64,000 bases of DNA from contig BBDR01000003.1 in NCBI GenBank assembly GCA_001312405.1, positions 124,001 through 188,000 on the forward strand. The letters run 5' to 3'. Source of the DNA: Clostridium sp. NkU-1 (GTDB lineage: Bacteria; Bacillota_A; Clostridia; Lachnospirales; Lachnospiraceae). Both the position numbers and the translations under genes were made by a program. Shown in pieces: positions 1 to 10,813 of this stretch (within the stretch, counting starts at the first letter, position 1; each line of letters begins with the position of its first letter). The notes under the pieces were generated by a model. That model saw only the letters and a list, made by a program, of their open reading frames with translations. It did not search any database and was not told where the DNA came from.

Positions 1-735
1 AAGGTGAGAAATCCTCAGGATTTCTATCAGAGCGGCAAGGCGTTCGGGCGGTTTAAACGCCAGCTGGCAGAATATCCGGCAGATGAACTGGCAGAAACCA
101 TTCCTGATTTCCATAACACCCCGGTGCGTCTGGAAGCCTTTAAGGCAGCTGTGAACGCTGATTCCTGCGGCCGTGCCCATCTGGTAAAGGATGAAATAAA
201 GTTCGTCCTTGACCGGGAGAATGAAGCGTCTGTTGCCATGGATATGTTAAAGGATGGCAGGCTTCCTCTCTGTGTTACCCACAATGATACCAAGCTTAAT
301 AACATCATGATCGATGATGCAACCGGAGAAGCTCTGTGCATTATTGACCTGGATACCATTATGCCCGGCCTGGCCATCTTTGATTTTGGCGATTCCATCC
401 GTTTTGGAGCCAATACGGCAGAGGAGGATGAACCTGATGTGAGCAAGGTATCCTTATCCCTGCCCCTGTTTGAGACCTATACCAGGGGGTATTTAGAGGG
501 GTGCAAGGGAAGTCTTACGCCTGATGAAAAGAAGATGCTTCCTATGGGTGCAAAGCTGATGACCTTTGAGTGCGGCGTGCGCTTCTTAACAGATTTCCTT
601 CAGGGAGATACCTATTTCCATACAAGCAGAGAAAATCACAACCTGGACCGTACCAGGACCCAGTTTGCGCTTGTGGCTGACATGGAGAAGAAGTGGAAGG
701 AAATGGAGGAGATTGTCCGCAAGAGTGAAAAATAA
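1..735 (+). CDS. nahK: N-acetylhexosamine 1-kinase (C-terminal part)
   Basis: This phosphotransferase of the APH fold phosphorylates GlcNAc or GalNAc at C1, the step after lacto-N-biose/galacto-N-biose phosphorolysis. The frame is open from base 1, so the gene starts upstream of the window; by recalled comparison with bifidobacterial NahK about 120 N-terminal residues are missing. Visible are the catalytic loop VTHNDTKLNN and the metal-binding IIDLDTIMPG followed by FDFGDSIRFGA, then ECGVRFLTDFLQGD near the end, all in the order seen in NahK. It is followed 95 bp downstream by galE, the usual partner in the lnp pathway. The GTG at base 4 is an internal codon, not a start. Confidence 0.85.
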   Translation, partial: KVRNPQDFYQSGKAFGRFKRQLAEYPADELAETIPDFHNTPVRLEAFKAAVNADSCGRAHLVKDEIKFVLDRENEASVAMDMLKDGRLPLCVTHNDTKLNNIMIDDATGEALCIIDLDTIMPGLAIFDFGDSIRFGANTAEEDEPDVSKVSLSLPLFETYTRGYLEGCKGSLTPDEKKMLPMGAKLMTFECGVRFLTDFLQGDTYFHTSRENHNLDRTRTQFALVADMEKKWKEMEEIVRKSEK

Positions 736-830
736 GTTTTTAACTCTTGTATTTATGACTCAACTGGATATACAATTATATCCGCCTGAGTCATTGGTAT
801 AGAAAATATAAATGAGAAAGAGGAGAGAAT

Positions 831-1849
831 ATGAGAATATTGGTAACCGGAGGCGCCGGATATATCGGCAGCCATACATGCATTGAGCTTTTAGAACAAG
901 GCCACGAAGTAGTAGTCGTGGATAATCTTTGCAATTCCTCCAAAGTGTCACTGGAGCGGGTAGAAGCCATTACCGGGAAAACCGTGACCTTCTATGAAGC
1001 AGACCTTCTGGACCGGGATGCGATAGATGAGATATTTGATTATGAGATAATCGATGCTGTCATCCATTTTGCCGGATTAAAGGCTGTGGGAGAGTCCGTT
1101 GCCAAGCCTTTGGAATATTACCACAACAACATCACAGGGACTCTGGTTCTATGTGATGTTATGAGGGAGCATAAGGTAAAGAACATCATATTCAGCTCCT
1201 CGGCCACCGTATACGGAGATCCGGCCTTTGTACCGATCACGGAAGAATGCCCTAAGGGAATCATCACCAATCCTTACGGGCAGACAAAGGGCATGCTGGA
1301 GCAGATACTTACAGACCTTCATACCGCTGACCCGGAATGGAACGTGATCCTTCTTCGTTATTTCAATCCTGTGGGCGCCCATAAGAGTGGTTTAATTGGA
1401 GAAGATCCTGCTGGAATCCCCAATAACCTGACTCCCTATATCACACAGGTTGCCGTAGGCAAGCTGAAGGAAGTAGGAGTATTCGGAAATGATTATGACA
1501 CGCCCGATGGAACCGGAGTCCGGGATTATATCCATGTGGTAGATCTGGCCCTTGGACATGTAAAAGCACTTGAAAAGATGGCCTCCTCAGAGCCATTGGT
1601 ACGTATTTATAATCTGGGAACCGGACAGGGCTTTAGCGTGCTTCAGATGATCGAAGCGTTTTCAAAGGCATGCAAAAAAAACCCATCCCATATTCCATCA
1701 AACCCCGCCGCCCAGGTGATGTTGCAGCATGCTATGCGGATGCATCCCTGGCTAAGAAGGAACTTGGCTGGGAAGCGCAGCGCGGAATAGATGAAATGTG
1801 TGAAGACTCCTGGAGATGGCAGTCCGGGAATCCCAACGGATACAGATAA
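831..1849 (+). CDS. galE: UDP-glucose 4-epimerase, frameshifted near the 3' end
   Basis: Interconverts UDP-galactose and UDP-glucose (and probably the N-acetyl forms, given the nahK neighbour). The N-terminal Rossmann motif GGAGYIG, the SSSATVYG strand and the catalytic YxxxK (YGQTK) are intact. A run of eight A at 1674-1681 throws the frame; with six A the protein continues as [15 protein letters not shown] and ends at TAA 1847-1849 with a normal epimerase C-terminus (ELGW...WRWQSGNP). Read as printed it stops at 1790 with a nonsense tail. Full length would be about 339 residues, typical of GalE. A Shine-Dalgarno GAGGAGAG precedes the ATG. Confidence 0.9.
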
Positions 1850-2097
1850 AGGCTTTAGGGTCTGTGCCTTGCATTATGCTTCGGCTGATCGATGGTCAGC
1901 CGGGAGCAGATGCTCTTTGCAGTATATTTCCCGTTATCAAAGTATCTATCCTTAGGACCTTTATTCTTTGGACGGATGCTTTTTTCTTTTACCTGCATTA
2001 ATTTTATAAAGATAACTTCAGTATCGTGTTAAGGATTGAGTTTGGTGTTAAAGATTAAGAAAGGAAGGTATGACTGTATACTGCATACATAAAGAAA
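1850..2097. other. Intergenic region between galE and PP2C-like gene
   Basis: About 250 bases without a convincing gene. A short hairpin (CGGCTGA / TCAGCCG, 1882-1902) follows galE and may end its transcript, but it lacks a T tract. AAGGAAGGT with an ATG at 2070 opens a 13-codon reading frame that runs into the next gene in another frame. Given the many indels here this could be the true N-terminus of the next gene, which I cannot decide. Confidence 0.4.
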
Positions 2098-2916
2098 ATG
2101 AAAATTATTGAAAAATTTATAGCTTCAAAGTATGGCGATGATGCTTTGTGCGAGGATGGGTTATTTATCAATGATAAATTTATTGCTGTCATGGATGGAG
2201 TCACTGCCAAGGGAGATATTTTATGGAACAAGAAGACCAGTGGATTTCATGCCAAGGAAACTCTGCTGCATGCAATGGCACAATTAAGTGGAAGTGAAAG
2301 TGCGGTTCAGGCATTGGAATTTTTAAATTCCCAGCTTCATAAACAATACAATGGCAACGACGATTTTTTTCTTAAAAATACAACAGAGAGAATACGGTCT
2401 ACCATTGTAATTTACAGCCGCAGATATAAACAGATTTGGTGCTTCGGGGATTGCCAATTCAGCATTAACGGGCAAGTGTTTCAGGAAGAAATGGAAATTG
2501 ATCGATTGCTGGCGGAAGTGAGATCTGTATATCTTCAATCAGAGCTTATCAGCGGAAAATCAGTAGAAGAACTATGTATTTCGGACCCATCTCATGAAAT
2601 TATCTTTCCTGTCATAAAAAATCAGTTGTACTTTGCCAACTGTGATAAAGGCGGTAAGTATGGATTTAATGTATTAGATGGGTTTTGCAATGATTTCTCA
2701 AAGATAATCATTCATGACGTGAAAGAAGGAGATACGGTCATAATGGCATCTGACGGATATCCCAGATTAGAACAATCATTACATGAAAGTGAGCTGTATT
2801 TAAAGGAACTTAAGGAACATGATCCGTTGTGCATTGATAAGTATAAAGCCGGGTCCGGCTTTACAGACGGAAAAACCTCCATCGATGACAGGACATATAT
2901 AAAATTTATAGTATAA
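2098..2916 (+). CDS. PP2C-family serine/threonine phosphatase-like protein
   Basis: A 272-residue protein with the spaced acidic motifs of metal-dependent PP2C phosphatases: EDGLFI at about residues 19-24, VMDGV at 31-35, MASDGY near 219 and DDRTYI near the C-terminus. These positions match the metal-binding aspartates of the fold, which supports a phosphatase, but the substrate is unknown. It has no transmembrane segment or sensor domain. It stands alone: galE upstream and the convergent metF downstream give no partner kinase. The start has only a weak Shine-Dalgarno (AAAGAAA), and an upstream ATG at 2070 with a better site is out of frame by one base. The family call is fairly confident and the role is open. 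Confidence 0.6.
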   Translation: MKIIEKFIASKYGDDALCEDGLFINDKFIAVMDGVTAKGDILWNKKTSGFHAKETLLHAMAQLSGSESAVQALEFLNSQLHKQYNGNDDFFLKNTTERIRSTIVIYSRRYKQIWCFGDCQFSINGQVFQEEMEIDRLLAEVRSVYLQSELISGKSVEELCISDPSHEIIFPVIKNQLYFANCDKGGKYGFNVLDGFCNDFSKIIIHDVKEGDTVIMASDGYPRLEQSLHESELYLKELKEHDPLCIDKYKAGSGFTDGKTSIDDRTYIKFIV

Positions 2917-3007
2917 AAAAAGCTGGGACAGACTTAAAACGGACAAGTAAAATGCCCTGGGAACGCAGCTGTTCTGCTCCAGCCTTCCCCTTGTAACAGG
3001 CAAAGAG

Positions 3008-3036
3008 AAGACTTCACTGAATTCCGGTGAAGTCTT
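3008..3036. terminator. Bidirectional terminator between PP2C-like gene and metF
   Basis: A perfect 10-bp stem AAGACTTCAC/GTGAAGTCTT with a 9-base loop, followed on the plus strand by TTCTTT. It lies between two convergent genes, so it probably ends both transcripts. Confidence 0.75.
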
Positions 3037-3043
3037 TTCTTTA

Positions 3044-3907
3044 TTACTCTTTAATCAGCCGATGAACCGCTTCATGTATTTTTTTTGCAATGTAAGGGTT
3101 GTTCATTGTATAAAGATGAATGCCATTAACGCCATGGACAACGAGATCAACAATTTGATCAATTGCATAGGCAATGCCTGCATCACGCATTGCCTCCGGA
3201 TTATTTTCGTACCGGTTCATCATTGCGATAAATTTGGGGGGCAGATCCACATGGCAAAATGATACCATGCGTTCAATCTGCTTTTTATTAATTACCGGCA
3301 TAATCCCTGCTTCAATCGGAACGTGGATTCCTGCAAGGGAACAGCGCTCCTGAAATCTATAAAGATAGTCATTATGAAAGAATAACTGTGTAATTAACTG
3401 ATCCGCCCCTGAATCCACCTTTTTCTTCAAATTACGGATGTCCTCAATAAGGTTACCTGATTCAGTATGCCCTTCAGGATAGCAGGCCGCTGTAATGTCA
3501 AAATCTCCATGCTCCTTAATAAATGCAATCATATCGCTGGCATAGGAAAAGTCACCTCTGGGCTGATGAGAATCTAAGATATCTCCACGGAGTGCAAGAA
3601 TATTTTCGATTCCGTTTTGCTTGAAAATCTCTAACTGAGAAAGCAGATCTTCTTTCGTAAGGTCAGCACAGGTTAAATGGGCCAAACTTTCAATTTTATA
3701 TTGATTCTTAATCGTGGATGCAATTTCGCAGGTAGAGTGACCGTTGCCATTGCCGCCCGCACCATAGGTCACGCTGATAAAGTCAGGATTTAATTCATGC
3801 AATGCGTTAAGTGTATTGTAAATTGTCTGGATAGAGCTGGTTCTTTTGGGTGGAAAAATCTCAAAAGATAACGTCGCCTGATTTTTTAGGATATTAGATA
3901 GTTTCAT
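3044..3907 (-). CDS. metF: 5,10-methylenetetrahydrofolate reductase
   Basis: Reduces methylene-THF to 5-methyl-THF, the methyl donor for methionine synthesis. The 287-residue protein begins with SFEIFPPK, carries the HLTCADLT and LALRGD motifs of the folate/FAD TIM barrel, AACYPEGH, and a terminal region typical of short bacterial MetF. It overlaps the end of metE by 14 bases (ATGAAACTATCTAA), so the two are probably translationally coupled in one metE-metF transcript. The gene is intact, including an A8 run that is in frame. Confidence 0.93.
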   Translation of the reverse strand: MKLSNILKNQATLSFEIFPPKRTSSIQTIYNTLNALHELNPDFISVTYGAGGNGNGHSTCEIASTIKNQYKIESLAHLTCADLTKEDLLSQLEIFKQNGIENILALRGDILDSHQPRGDFSYASDMIAFIKEHGDFDITAACYPEGHTESGNLIEDIRNLKKKVDSGADQLITQLFFHNDYLYRFQERCSLAGIHVPIEAGIMPVINKKQIERMVSFCHVDLPPKFIAMMNRYENNPEAMRDAGIAYAIDQIVDLVVHGVNGIHLYTMNNPYIAKKIHEAVHRLIKE

Positions 3908-6170
3908 TTCTCAACCGCCTTGCTGCCTGAACCATGTTTTCGAGACTGGATTTTGTTTCTGCATATCGCCGTGTTTTCAGCCCGCAGTCCGGGTTTACCC
4001 ATAATTTTTCTTTGGGCAGCCGTTTAAGCATTTCATGCAGAGCTGATTCTATTTCCTCCACAGAAGGAACCCTAGGCGAGTGAATATCGTAAACGCCGGG
4101 ACCGGCTTCTGTCTTAAAATGATTTTCTTTCAAAGAATCCAGGATCATCAAATCGGAACGGGATGCCTCAAAAGTAATCACATCAGCGTCCATATTATCA
4201 ATCGCAGGAATAATATCCGTAAATTCACTATAGCACATATGGGTATGTATTTGGGTTTCAGGTTTTACACCGCTGTGTACCAGACGAAACGCGGGAATTG
4301 CCCAGCTTAAGTATTCGCTGTCCCAGCCGGATTTTCTTAAAGGAAGTTTCTCCCTAAGCGCGGCTTCATCAACCTGAATGATCCTGATGCCGTTTGCCTC
4401 AAGGTCAAGCACTTCATCGCGAATGGCCAGGGCGATTTGGTACGCAATTTCTTTCAGCGAAATATCTTCCCGCGGGAAAGACCAGTTAAGGATAGTAACC
4501 GGCCCTGTGAGCATACCTTTCATGGGCTTTTTGGTAAGGCTTTGGGCATAAACGGACCATTCAACAGTCATGGGCTTTTCCCTGGAAATATCTCCCCAAA
4601 CCACCGGAGGCTTTACGCAGCGGGTACCATAAGACTGCACCCATGCGTTCTCCGTAAACAAAAACCCATTCAGGCACTCGCCAAAATATTCCACCATATC
4701 GTTTCGTTCAAACTCACCATGTACGAAAACATCCAGTCCAATTTCCTCTTGGATTTTGACGCATTGGGCGATTTTTTTTCCTTAACAAAATCACGGTATT
4801 GTTCTTCTGTTATGCCGCCCTTCCGAAAGGCGGTACGGTTGGCCTTTACATCAGCTGTTTGCGGAAAGGAGCCAATGGTTGTGGTTGGAAAATACGGAAA
4901 ACCGAAGTTATTTTTCTGGATCGCCTCACGGACCGAAAATTCCGGAACCCTTGTAAATTCACTTTCCTTTATTTCAGATATCCTTTGCTGCACTTTCTCA
5001 TTGCTGCACTTTCTGTCTTTACTTAATAGACTGACGTTTCTTCTGTATTCCACCGTTTCAAAAGGGTTTTGAGATGAGCAAATTTCTTTTAATTCGTTTA
5101 GTTCCCCGAGTTTTTCTGCGGCAAATGAAAGATAGCACGTTTGCTGCCCAGGCAGTTTTGTTTCATTCTGTAATGTATAGGGAACATGTAAAAGCGAGCA
5201 GGAGGTTCCAAGAACAATATCGTGGCAATGATTCTGCAATTCGGAGATAATTTCCATGGATTTTGCATAGTTATTTTTCCAGATGTTCTTGCCGTTTGCG
5301 ATACCTGCAAACAGCGTTTTACCGGAGAGAAATCCGTTTGCCCTTACAAGCTCCAGTGATTTCCTGCCCTCAATGAAATCCATTCCGATCCCGTCAAAAT
5401 CCAGTTTAGTAATGTCCTGATAACAATCGCGGATATCACCAAAGTATGTTTGTAAAAGTACATTTACGGTTCCTTTTGCAGATAGGATGGCGCTGGAAAG
5501 CTGCTTAAATAAGAGAATGTCTTCATTGGTAAGATCGTGTACAAGGTATGGCTCGTCAAACTGCAGCCATTCAGCTCCTGTATCACTAAATTTTGTAAGT
5601 ATTTCCTGATAAGCAGCTATGATAGCTGCTGTATAGTCATTGGCGCACCTTCCGCCCGTAAACCTTGCCAGCTTCAAAAAGGTAAATGGTCCAATCAAAA
5701 CCGGTTTCGTTTTAATCCCCAGCTGCAGAGCTTCCTTAAATTCATCAAATGGCTTATTTCCTGCAAGCTGTATTTTTGTATTATCATCAATCTCTGGTAC
5801 CATGTAATGATAATTTGTATTGAACCATTTTTTTCATGGCAAGGGCTTTCACATCACCGTTTGCACCTTGATATCCCCTTGCCATTGCAAAATAAGTATC
5901 TAAAGGCGATAAGGCCAGATTGCGGTAGCGGGACGGAATAGCATTTAGCAGAACCGCAGTGTCAAGAACATTGTCATAAAGAGAAAAATCGTTACTTGGA
6001 ATAAAGTCGATCCCATGATTCTGCTGTGTATGCCAATGTGTGCTTCTTAAATTTCTTGCCGCTGCCTGTAATTCATCTGCAGATATTTCTTTTCTGAAGT
6101 ATTTTTCCGATGCAAATTTTAATTCTCTTAAAGCTCCCACCCTTGGGTAGCCAATAACAGATGTTTTCAT
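3894..6170 (-). CDS. metE: Cobalamin-independent methionine synthase, two frameshifts
   Basis: Transfers the methyl group of methyl-THF-polyglutamate to homocysteine without B12. The frame is split into three pieces (6170-5787, 5803-4670, 4697-3894) that join into one protein of about 757 residues, a normal MetE length. The breaks are a T7 run near 5826-5832 (six needed) and a T8 run near 4773-4780 (six needed: [14 protein letters not shown]). The C-terminal domain keeps the zinc-binding residues in THMCYSE and [10 protein letters not shown]. The start ATG at 6170 ([12 protein letters not shown]) follows AAGGGA. It is read toward metF. No SAM or B12 riboswitch is visible in the 240 bases upstream. 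Confidence 0.92.
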
Positions 6171-6258
6171 ATAGCATAATCCCTTCCATTTATTTTATAA
6201 CAAATAATAACATGGGAATGGGGTTATTACGTAATATCAAATAAATATATGTACCTAT

Positions 6259-6302
6259 AGAAAAAACTATGACGCTTTAATAAAACAGCCATAGTTTTTC
6301 TA
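6259..6302. terminator. Terminator hairpin between the AraC gene and metE
   Basis: AGAAAAAACTATG pairs with CATAGTTTTTCT (one bulged A) around a 17-base loop. The A- and T-rich arms make it work in either direction. It most likely ends the minus-strand AraC gene transcript before metE. Confidence 0.65.
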
Positions 6303-6408
6303 AATAGGGTGTTATTTTCCGGGTTCCTGATATTATTTCTCATGCATAATTAATCTCAAAGTCTGCAGGCAAAAGCCTATAGGCTTGGGTCCCGCAGCAT
6401 ATTTTTTT

Positions 6409-7287
6409 TCAGACAGCTTTTTTTATGGAAGTGGCGTACTCCGTAGGGGTCATCCCGGTCAGATGCTTGAATTGCCTGGAAAAATAATGGACCGAGGTAT
6501 ATCCCAGCTGATTGGCGATCTGGGTAAAGTTAAGCTGCCGGTTCCGGATAAGCTGCTTGGCTGCATCGATTTTCATACTGTTAAAATATTCAATGACACC
6601 TGTGTTTCCCTTTTCAAAGAATAGTTTTTTTAACTGGGAAGTACTGATTAAATTGTCCCGGCTGATCTGGTCAATGGTCAGCTGGGTGCAGATGTTCTTC
6701 TCGAAATAAAGAAGTATGGTTTCATAGATGTCTTCTGCGGAAGGAGTGTCCTTATGGAGGACAGGAGTCCGCCGGGCTGAAAAGGAACGGCGGTACATTT
6801 GTATTAAGAACATTTCCAGATAAATTTTTATCATCTGCTCTGCCGCAAAGGGCCCATGGTCCTTTCGCACTAATACTTCCTGATAGGGATTGTCAAGCCT
6901 TCCGTCAAAGCACTGGCGGGCTTCCGCAATGATCCGCGCCAGAAGCTCCTGCTCCTCCTGACCCACCTTTAAGATCTGCTCCTTAAAAGAAGCCATGCGG
7001 GGCGACTGGCAGTCAAATCCGATGACCACAAGGTTGGGAGCGATTACCCCATTGGCCAGAACCCGGTGAAATTCATTTGGCTGATGGAAAATAACATCAC
7101 CTTTTTGAAGCGTCAGCCGTTCATGGTCGGCTACTACGTCCACTTCTCCCTTATCGACACAGAGCAATTCCCAAAAGTTATGAGATTCTCCCGCAAAAGT
7201 GAAGTCGCTCATATATTCAAAATAATGGATGCTGATTATCCGGTGTATTGTCACCTCTTCTGTTAATTCCGTATACTTATATTTCAT
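6409..7287 (-). CDS. AraC-family transcriptional regulator
   Basis: Likely senses a sugar and activates the divergent ABC transporter at 7525. The N-terminal half has a cupin-like arm (FHQPNEFHRV), and the C-terminal 100 residues form the double helix-turn-helix with the AraC signature (FTQIANQLGYTSVHYFSRQFKHLTGMTPTEY). The ATG at 7287 (MKYKYTELTEE) is preceded by GGGGGGA on the minus strand, so it is preferred over an ATG 54 bases upstream. Length is 292 residues, usual for the family. Ligand unknown. Confidence 0.88.
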   Translation of the reverse strand: MKYKYTELTEEVTIHRIISIHYFEYMSDFTFAGESHNFWELLCVDKGEVDVVADHERLTLQKGDVIFHQPNEFHRVLANGVIAPNLVVIGFDCQSPRMASFKEQILKVGQEEQELLARIIAEARQCFDGRLDNPYQEVLVRKDHGPFAAEQMIKIYLEMFLIQMYRRSFSARRTPVLHKDTPSAEDIYETILLYFEKNICTQLTIDQISRDNLISTSQLKKLFFEKGNTGVIEYFNSMKIDAAKQLIRNRQLNFTQIANQLGYTSVHYFSRQFKHLTGMTPTEYATSIKKAV

Positions 7288-7434
7288 GCTGTCCCCCCTG
7301 GTCTCATATACTAAAAGCTTTTGTGTTCTTAAAAGCATCATTGTGCAAATGGTATATAATTTATCTATATTTTAACTACTAATTATGAAAAAAAGCAAAC
7401 CATAAAAATCTAAAATGTTAAAAATGATGACCTT

Positions 7435-7465
7435 TTGTACAAAGCATTTTATCCAAAAGTATAAT
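7435..7465 (+). promoter_or_regulatory. Possible promoter of the CUT1 sugar transporter
   Basis: A good -10 (TATAAT, 7460-7465) lies 60 bases before the start codon, with TTGTAC at 7435-7440. The 19-base spacer is long, which fits a promoter that needs the adjacent AraC activator. This is inference. Confidence 0.35.
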
Positions 7466-7524
7466 AATATAGACTCACCAAGAACATCTGACGGAAAAGT
7501 TGGATAACAGAGGGAGGTAAAATT

Positions 7525-8840
7525 ATGAAAAAAACGTTTCATGAGTGTTATGCTGAGTGCAGTTATGGCTGCCGGTCTCCTGGCAGGCTGTGCAGGAGGG
7601 ACTTCTACGGCCACCACAGAGGCTTCGACGGCTGCCGGGGATTCCACGAACGCGCCGAAGGAATCGGCTGCAGGCGGCGGAGAAGGGCTTATTTACTGGT
7701 CCATGTGGGAGGCAACAGAGCCTCAGGGCCAGGCGATCCAGATGGCAATCGACAAATTTACGGCAGATACAGGGGTCAAGGTTGATGTTCAGTTTAAAGG
7801 ACGTACGGGAATCCGTGAAGGACTGCAGCCGGCTTTGGATGCTGGAACCAACATTGACGTATTTGACGAGGATATTGACCGTGTGAATACCACATGGGAG
7901 CAGTATCTGATGGATTTAGAGGACCTGGTAAAGACTTCCGGTTATGAGGACAATGCCAATGCAGGCTTAATGAAGGCCTGCAGAGAAGTAGGTAAGGGAA
8001 CATTAAAATCCATTCCTTACCAGCCCAATGTATTTGCATTTTTCTATAACCAGTCCATTTTTGATGAGGCAGGAATCAAGGAAGTGCCAAAGACCTGGGA
8101 AGAGCTTGATGCAGCATGCCAGAAGATCAAGGATGCGGGCTATACTCCCATTACCTGTGATGATGCCTACATCACAGCCATGTTTGGCTATCACATGTCC
8201 AGACTTTTGGGCGAACCGGGAACAGAGGCGGTTGTTAAGGAAGGCAAGTGGGATGACCCGGCAGTCCTTAAAACGGCTCAGGCTTATGAAGACTTTGCAA
8301 AGAAAGGGTATTTTTCAGAAACCATTGCTTCCAACGTATGGCCTGCAGGACAGAACCAGGAGCTTGCTCTTGGAACAGCAGCCATGTATTTGAACGGTTC
8401 CTGGCTTCCCAATGAAGTAAAGGATATGGCAGGAGAAGACTTTAAGTGGGGCTGCTTCAGCTATCCGGCAGTGGAAGGCGGAAAGGATGGCACTAATGCC
8501 TCCAACTATGGCGCTCAGGTTCTGGCGATTAACAAGAATTCAAAAAAATGGAGAAAATGCATTTAAGCTGATTGAATACATCACTCAGGGAGAGTTTGAT
8601 AAGAAGATGTCCGAGATGTCAATGGGTATCCCGGCAGATTCCAGGAATACAGAGTGGCCGGCACAGCTTGCCAGCGTGAAGCCTGTTATGGAGAGCTTAA
8701 GCGTACGCTATCCATGGGCAGCCGGAGCAGAAGCCAATGCTGACTTAACACCGATTATCAAGGAAAACTTTATGAAGCTTTGCGGAGGTTCCATTACTGC
8801 TGCAGAGTTCACCGATGCTCTTAAAGCAGCAGGCAAATAA
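7525..8840 (+). CDS. CUT1 sugar ABC transporter, substrate-binding lipoprotein (two frameshifts)
   Basis: Extracytoplasmic sugar-binding protein. With six rather than seven A after the start ATG the protein begins MKKRFMSVMLSAV and has a lipobox LAGC followed by a low-complexity Ser/Thr/Ala linker. The mature part (YWSMWEATEPQG, FDEAGIKEVPKTWEELDAAC) is typical of family 1 solute-binding proteins. A second A7 run near 8548-8554 breaks the frame; with six A it reads NSKNGENAFKLIEYI and continues to TAA 8838-8840. The two permeases follow directly. Substrate cannot be named from sequence. Confidence 0.87.
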
Positions 8841-8922
8841 TCCGGATCAACAGATCTTATATGGTGGCACCGCTTTGGCGGTGTCACCCTCTGATTAAGG
8901 AAAGCCGGGGGAGGTATTTAAC

Positions 8923-9829
8923 GTGAAGAAGAATAAGACAATGATTGCCGTATTTCTAACGCCGGCAGTAGTAATGTTTGTCCTTGTATTCCTATATCCT
9001 ATTCTCAGGACAATTTTAATGAGCTTCTTTAAGATTGAAGGAATCACGGATTCCATGGCCAAATGGCAGTTTACCGGATTAGCCAATTACAGCAAGCTTG
9101 CGGCGACCAGCTTATTCCGCATTTCCATGTGGAACCTGTTCCGCATATGGCTGATAGGCGGATTGGTTGTTATGTCCCTGGCCCTTTTGTTTGCGGTGAT
9201 CTTGACCAGCGGGATACGCTTTAAAAGTTTTTTTCAGGGCAATGATCTATCTTCCCAATGTAGTCAGTGCGGTCGCCCTTGCGACCATGTGGCTTCAGTA
9301 TGTATACAGCCCTAAGTTCGGTCTCCTTAAAAATGTATTTTCATCCATGGGACTTAAAGCTTTATCCAAAGTCCAGTGGCTTGACAATGATCATAAATTC
9401 ATGGCCCTGCTTGTTGCTTATTGTTTTGGTATGGTGGGATACCACATGCTGATTTTTGCAAGCGGGATCGAGCGGATCGGGGAGGATTACTATGAGGCGG
9501 CCACTTTGGATGGAGCAAATAAGGTAAACCAGTTCCGCTATATCACCCTTCCCCTGTTAAAAGGGGTATTTAAAACCAATATCACCATGTGGAGCGTCAC
9601 ATCGGTAGGCTTTTTCGTCTGGTCCCAGCTTTTCTCAACAGTTACTGCGGATACCCAGACCATTACCCCCATGGTTTATATGTATATGATGATCTTTGGA
9701 GCCGGAAACAGCATGACCGAGCGGAATGCTGGTCTTGGAGCGGCAATCGGAGTTCTGTTAAGCATCTGTGTGGTAGCGGTCTTCCTGATATGCAATAAAC
9801 TGATAAAAGAGGATGATCTGGAATTCTAA
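8923..9829 (+). CDS. CUT1 ABC transporter permease (MalF type), frameshifted
   Basis: First membrane subunit of the sugar importer, with about six hydrophobic segments. It starts at GTG 8923 after GGGGGAGG. A T7 run near 9230-9236 breaks the frame; with six T it reads KSFFRAMIYLPNVVSAVALATMW, and the EAA loop (EDYYEAATLDGAN...FRYITLPLLK) follows in the second piece. Length after repair is about 302 residues. Spacing to the next permease is 12 bases. Confidence 0.87.
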
Positions 9830-9841
9830 GGAGGGGAATCT

Positions 9842-10717
9842 ATGGCTAAAAAGGGAAAGTTTATGGAGCCATTTAACTGGAAAAGAGAGCTTAAGCTTTT
9901 TCCGGGATATCTGCTCCTGAGTGTTTGGATTTTATTTACCATTGTATTGCTGGGCTGGGTGGTAGCCGCCAGCTTTTCTACGACAAAGGCTATATTTTCA
10001 GGCCATGTCCTGTCCCAGGGAATTCATTTTGAGAACTATGCGAAAGCCTGGACCAATTCCAATGTGTCCTCCATTTTCTTTAATTCCCTGATGTATTCTG
10101 TTGTTTCGTGCACACTTCTGATTTTGATCTGTGCGCCTGCCGCGTACGTACTGTCCCGTTTCCGTTTTGCTGGAAATAAAATGATCCAGACCAGTCTTGT
10201 GTCTGCCATGGGAGTGCCTGTGGTCATGATCGTTCTGCCCCTGTTCAGCCTGATCGCGGGAATGAACGTGTTAAACAACTACATTGCAAACAAGGCGGTA
10301 CTGATATTTCTTTATGTGGGGATCAACGTTCCTTATACAACGATTTTTCTTCTCACATTCTTTGCCAATATCTCCAGGGCTTACGAGGAAGCGGCTGCCA
10401 TTGACGGCTGCCCTCCCATGAGAGCTTTCTGGCTGATCATGTTTCCCATGGCTCAGTCCGGAATCATTACGGTTACTATTTTTAATTTTATTAATATATG
10501 GAATGAGTATTTCATTTCCCTGATATTCGCCAATTCCGACAGGGTGCGGCCGGTTGCGGTAGGACTTTACTCCATGATCAATTCCATGAAATATACAGGA
10601 GACTGGTCAGGTATGTTCGCTTCTGTTATTATTGTATTTCTTCCTACCTTTATCCTTTATATCTTTTTGTCAGAAAAGATTATTGCCGGTATTACCGGGG
10701 GCGGAGTTAAAGGCTGA
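9842..10717 (+). CDS. CUT1 ABC transporter permease (MalG type)
   Basis: Second membrane subunit, 291 residues, intact, with six predicted membrane spans and the EAA motif AYEEAAAIDGCPPMRAFW followed by the usual LIMFPMAQSG. The start ATG follows AAGGAGGGG. No ATPase gene is present in this cluster; importers of this family often share one MsmK/UgpC-type ATPase encoded elsewhere, which I infer here. The gene ends at a large hairpin. Confidence 0.9.
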   Translation: MAKKGKFMEPFNWKRELKLFPGYLLLSVWILFTIVLLGWVVAASFSTTKAIFSGHVLSQGIHFENYAKAWTNSNVSSIFFNSLMYSVVSCTLLILICAPAAYVLSRFRFAGNKMIQTSLVSAMGVPVVMIVLPLFSLIAGMNVLNNYIANKAVLIFLYVGINVPYTTIFLLTFFANISRAYEEAAAIDGCPPMRAFWLIMFPMAQSGIITVTIFNFINIWNEYFISLIFANSDRVRPVAVGLYSMINSMKYTGDWSGMFASVIIVFLPTFILYIFLSEKIIAGITGGGVKG

Positions 10718-10719
10718 TA

Positions 10720-10807
10720 AAAAACCTCCTGCTTAACGTGGCACTGCGAAATAATCCATTTACCGGAAGAATTATTATTTCGCAGCCAGGTAAGGCAGGA
10801 GGTTTTT
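10720..10807. terminator. Long nested hairpin acting as bidirectional terminator
   Basis: An 88-base palindromic unit. Outer arms AAAAACCTCCTGC (10720-10732) and GCAGGAGGTTTTT (10795-10807) pair perfectly. Inner arms CTGCGAAATAAT (10744-10755) and ATTATTTCGCAG (10774-10785) also pair perfectly, with partly paired sequence between. The A- and T-tracts suit termination of both the plus-strand permease gene and the minus-strand symporter gene. The nested form is longer than a plain terminator needs. Confidence 0.75.
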
Positions 10808-10813
10808 AGGTTA

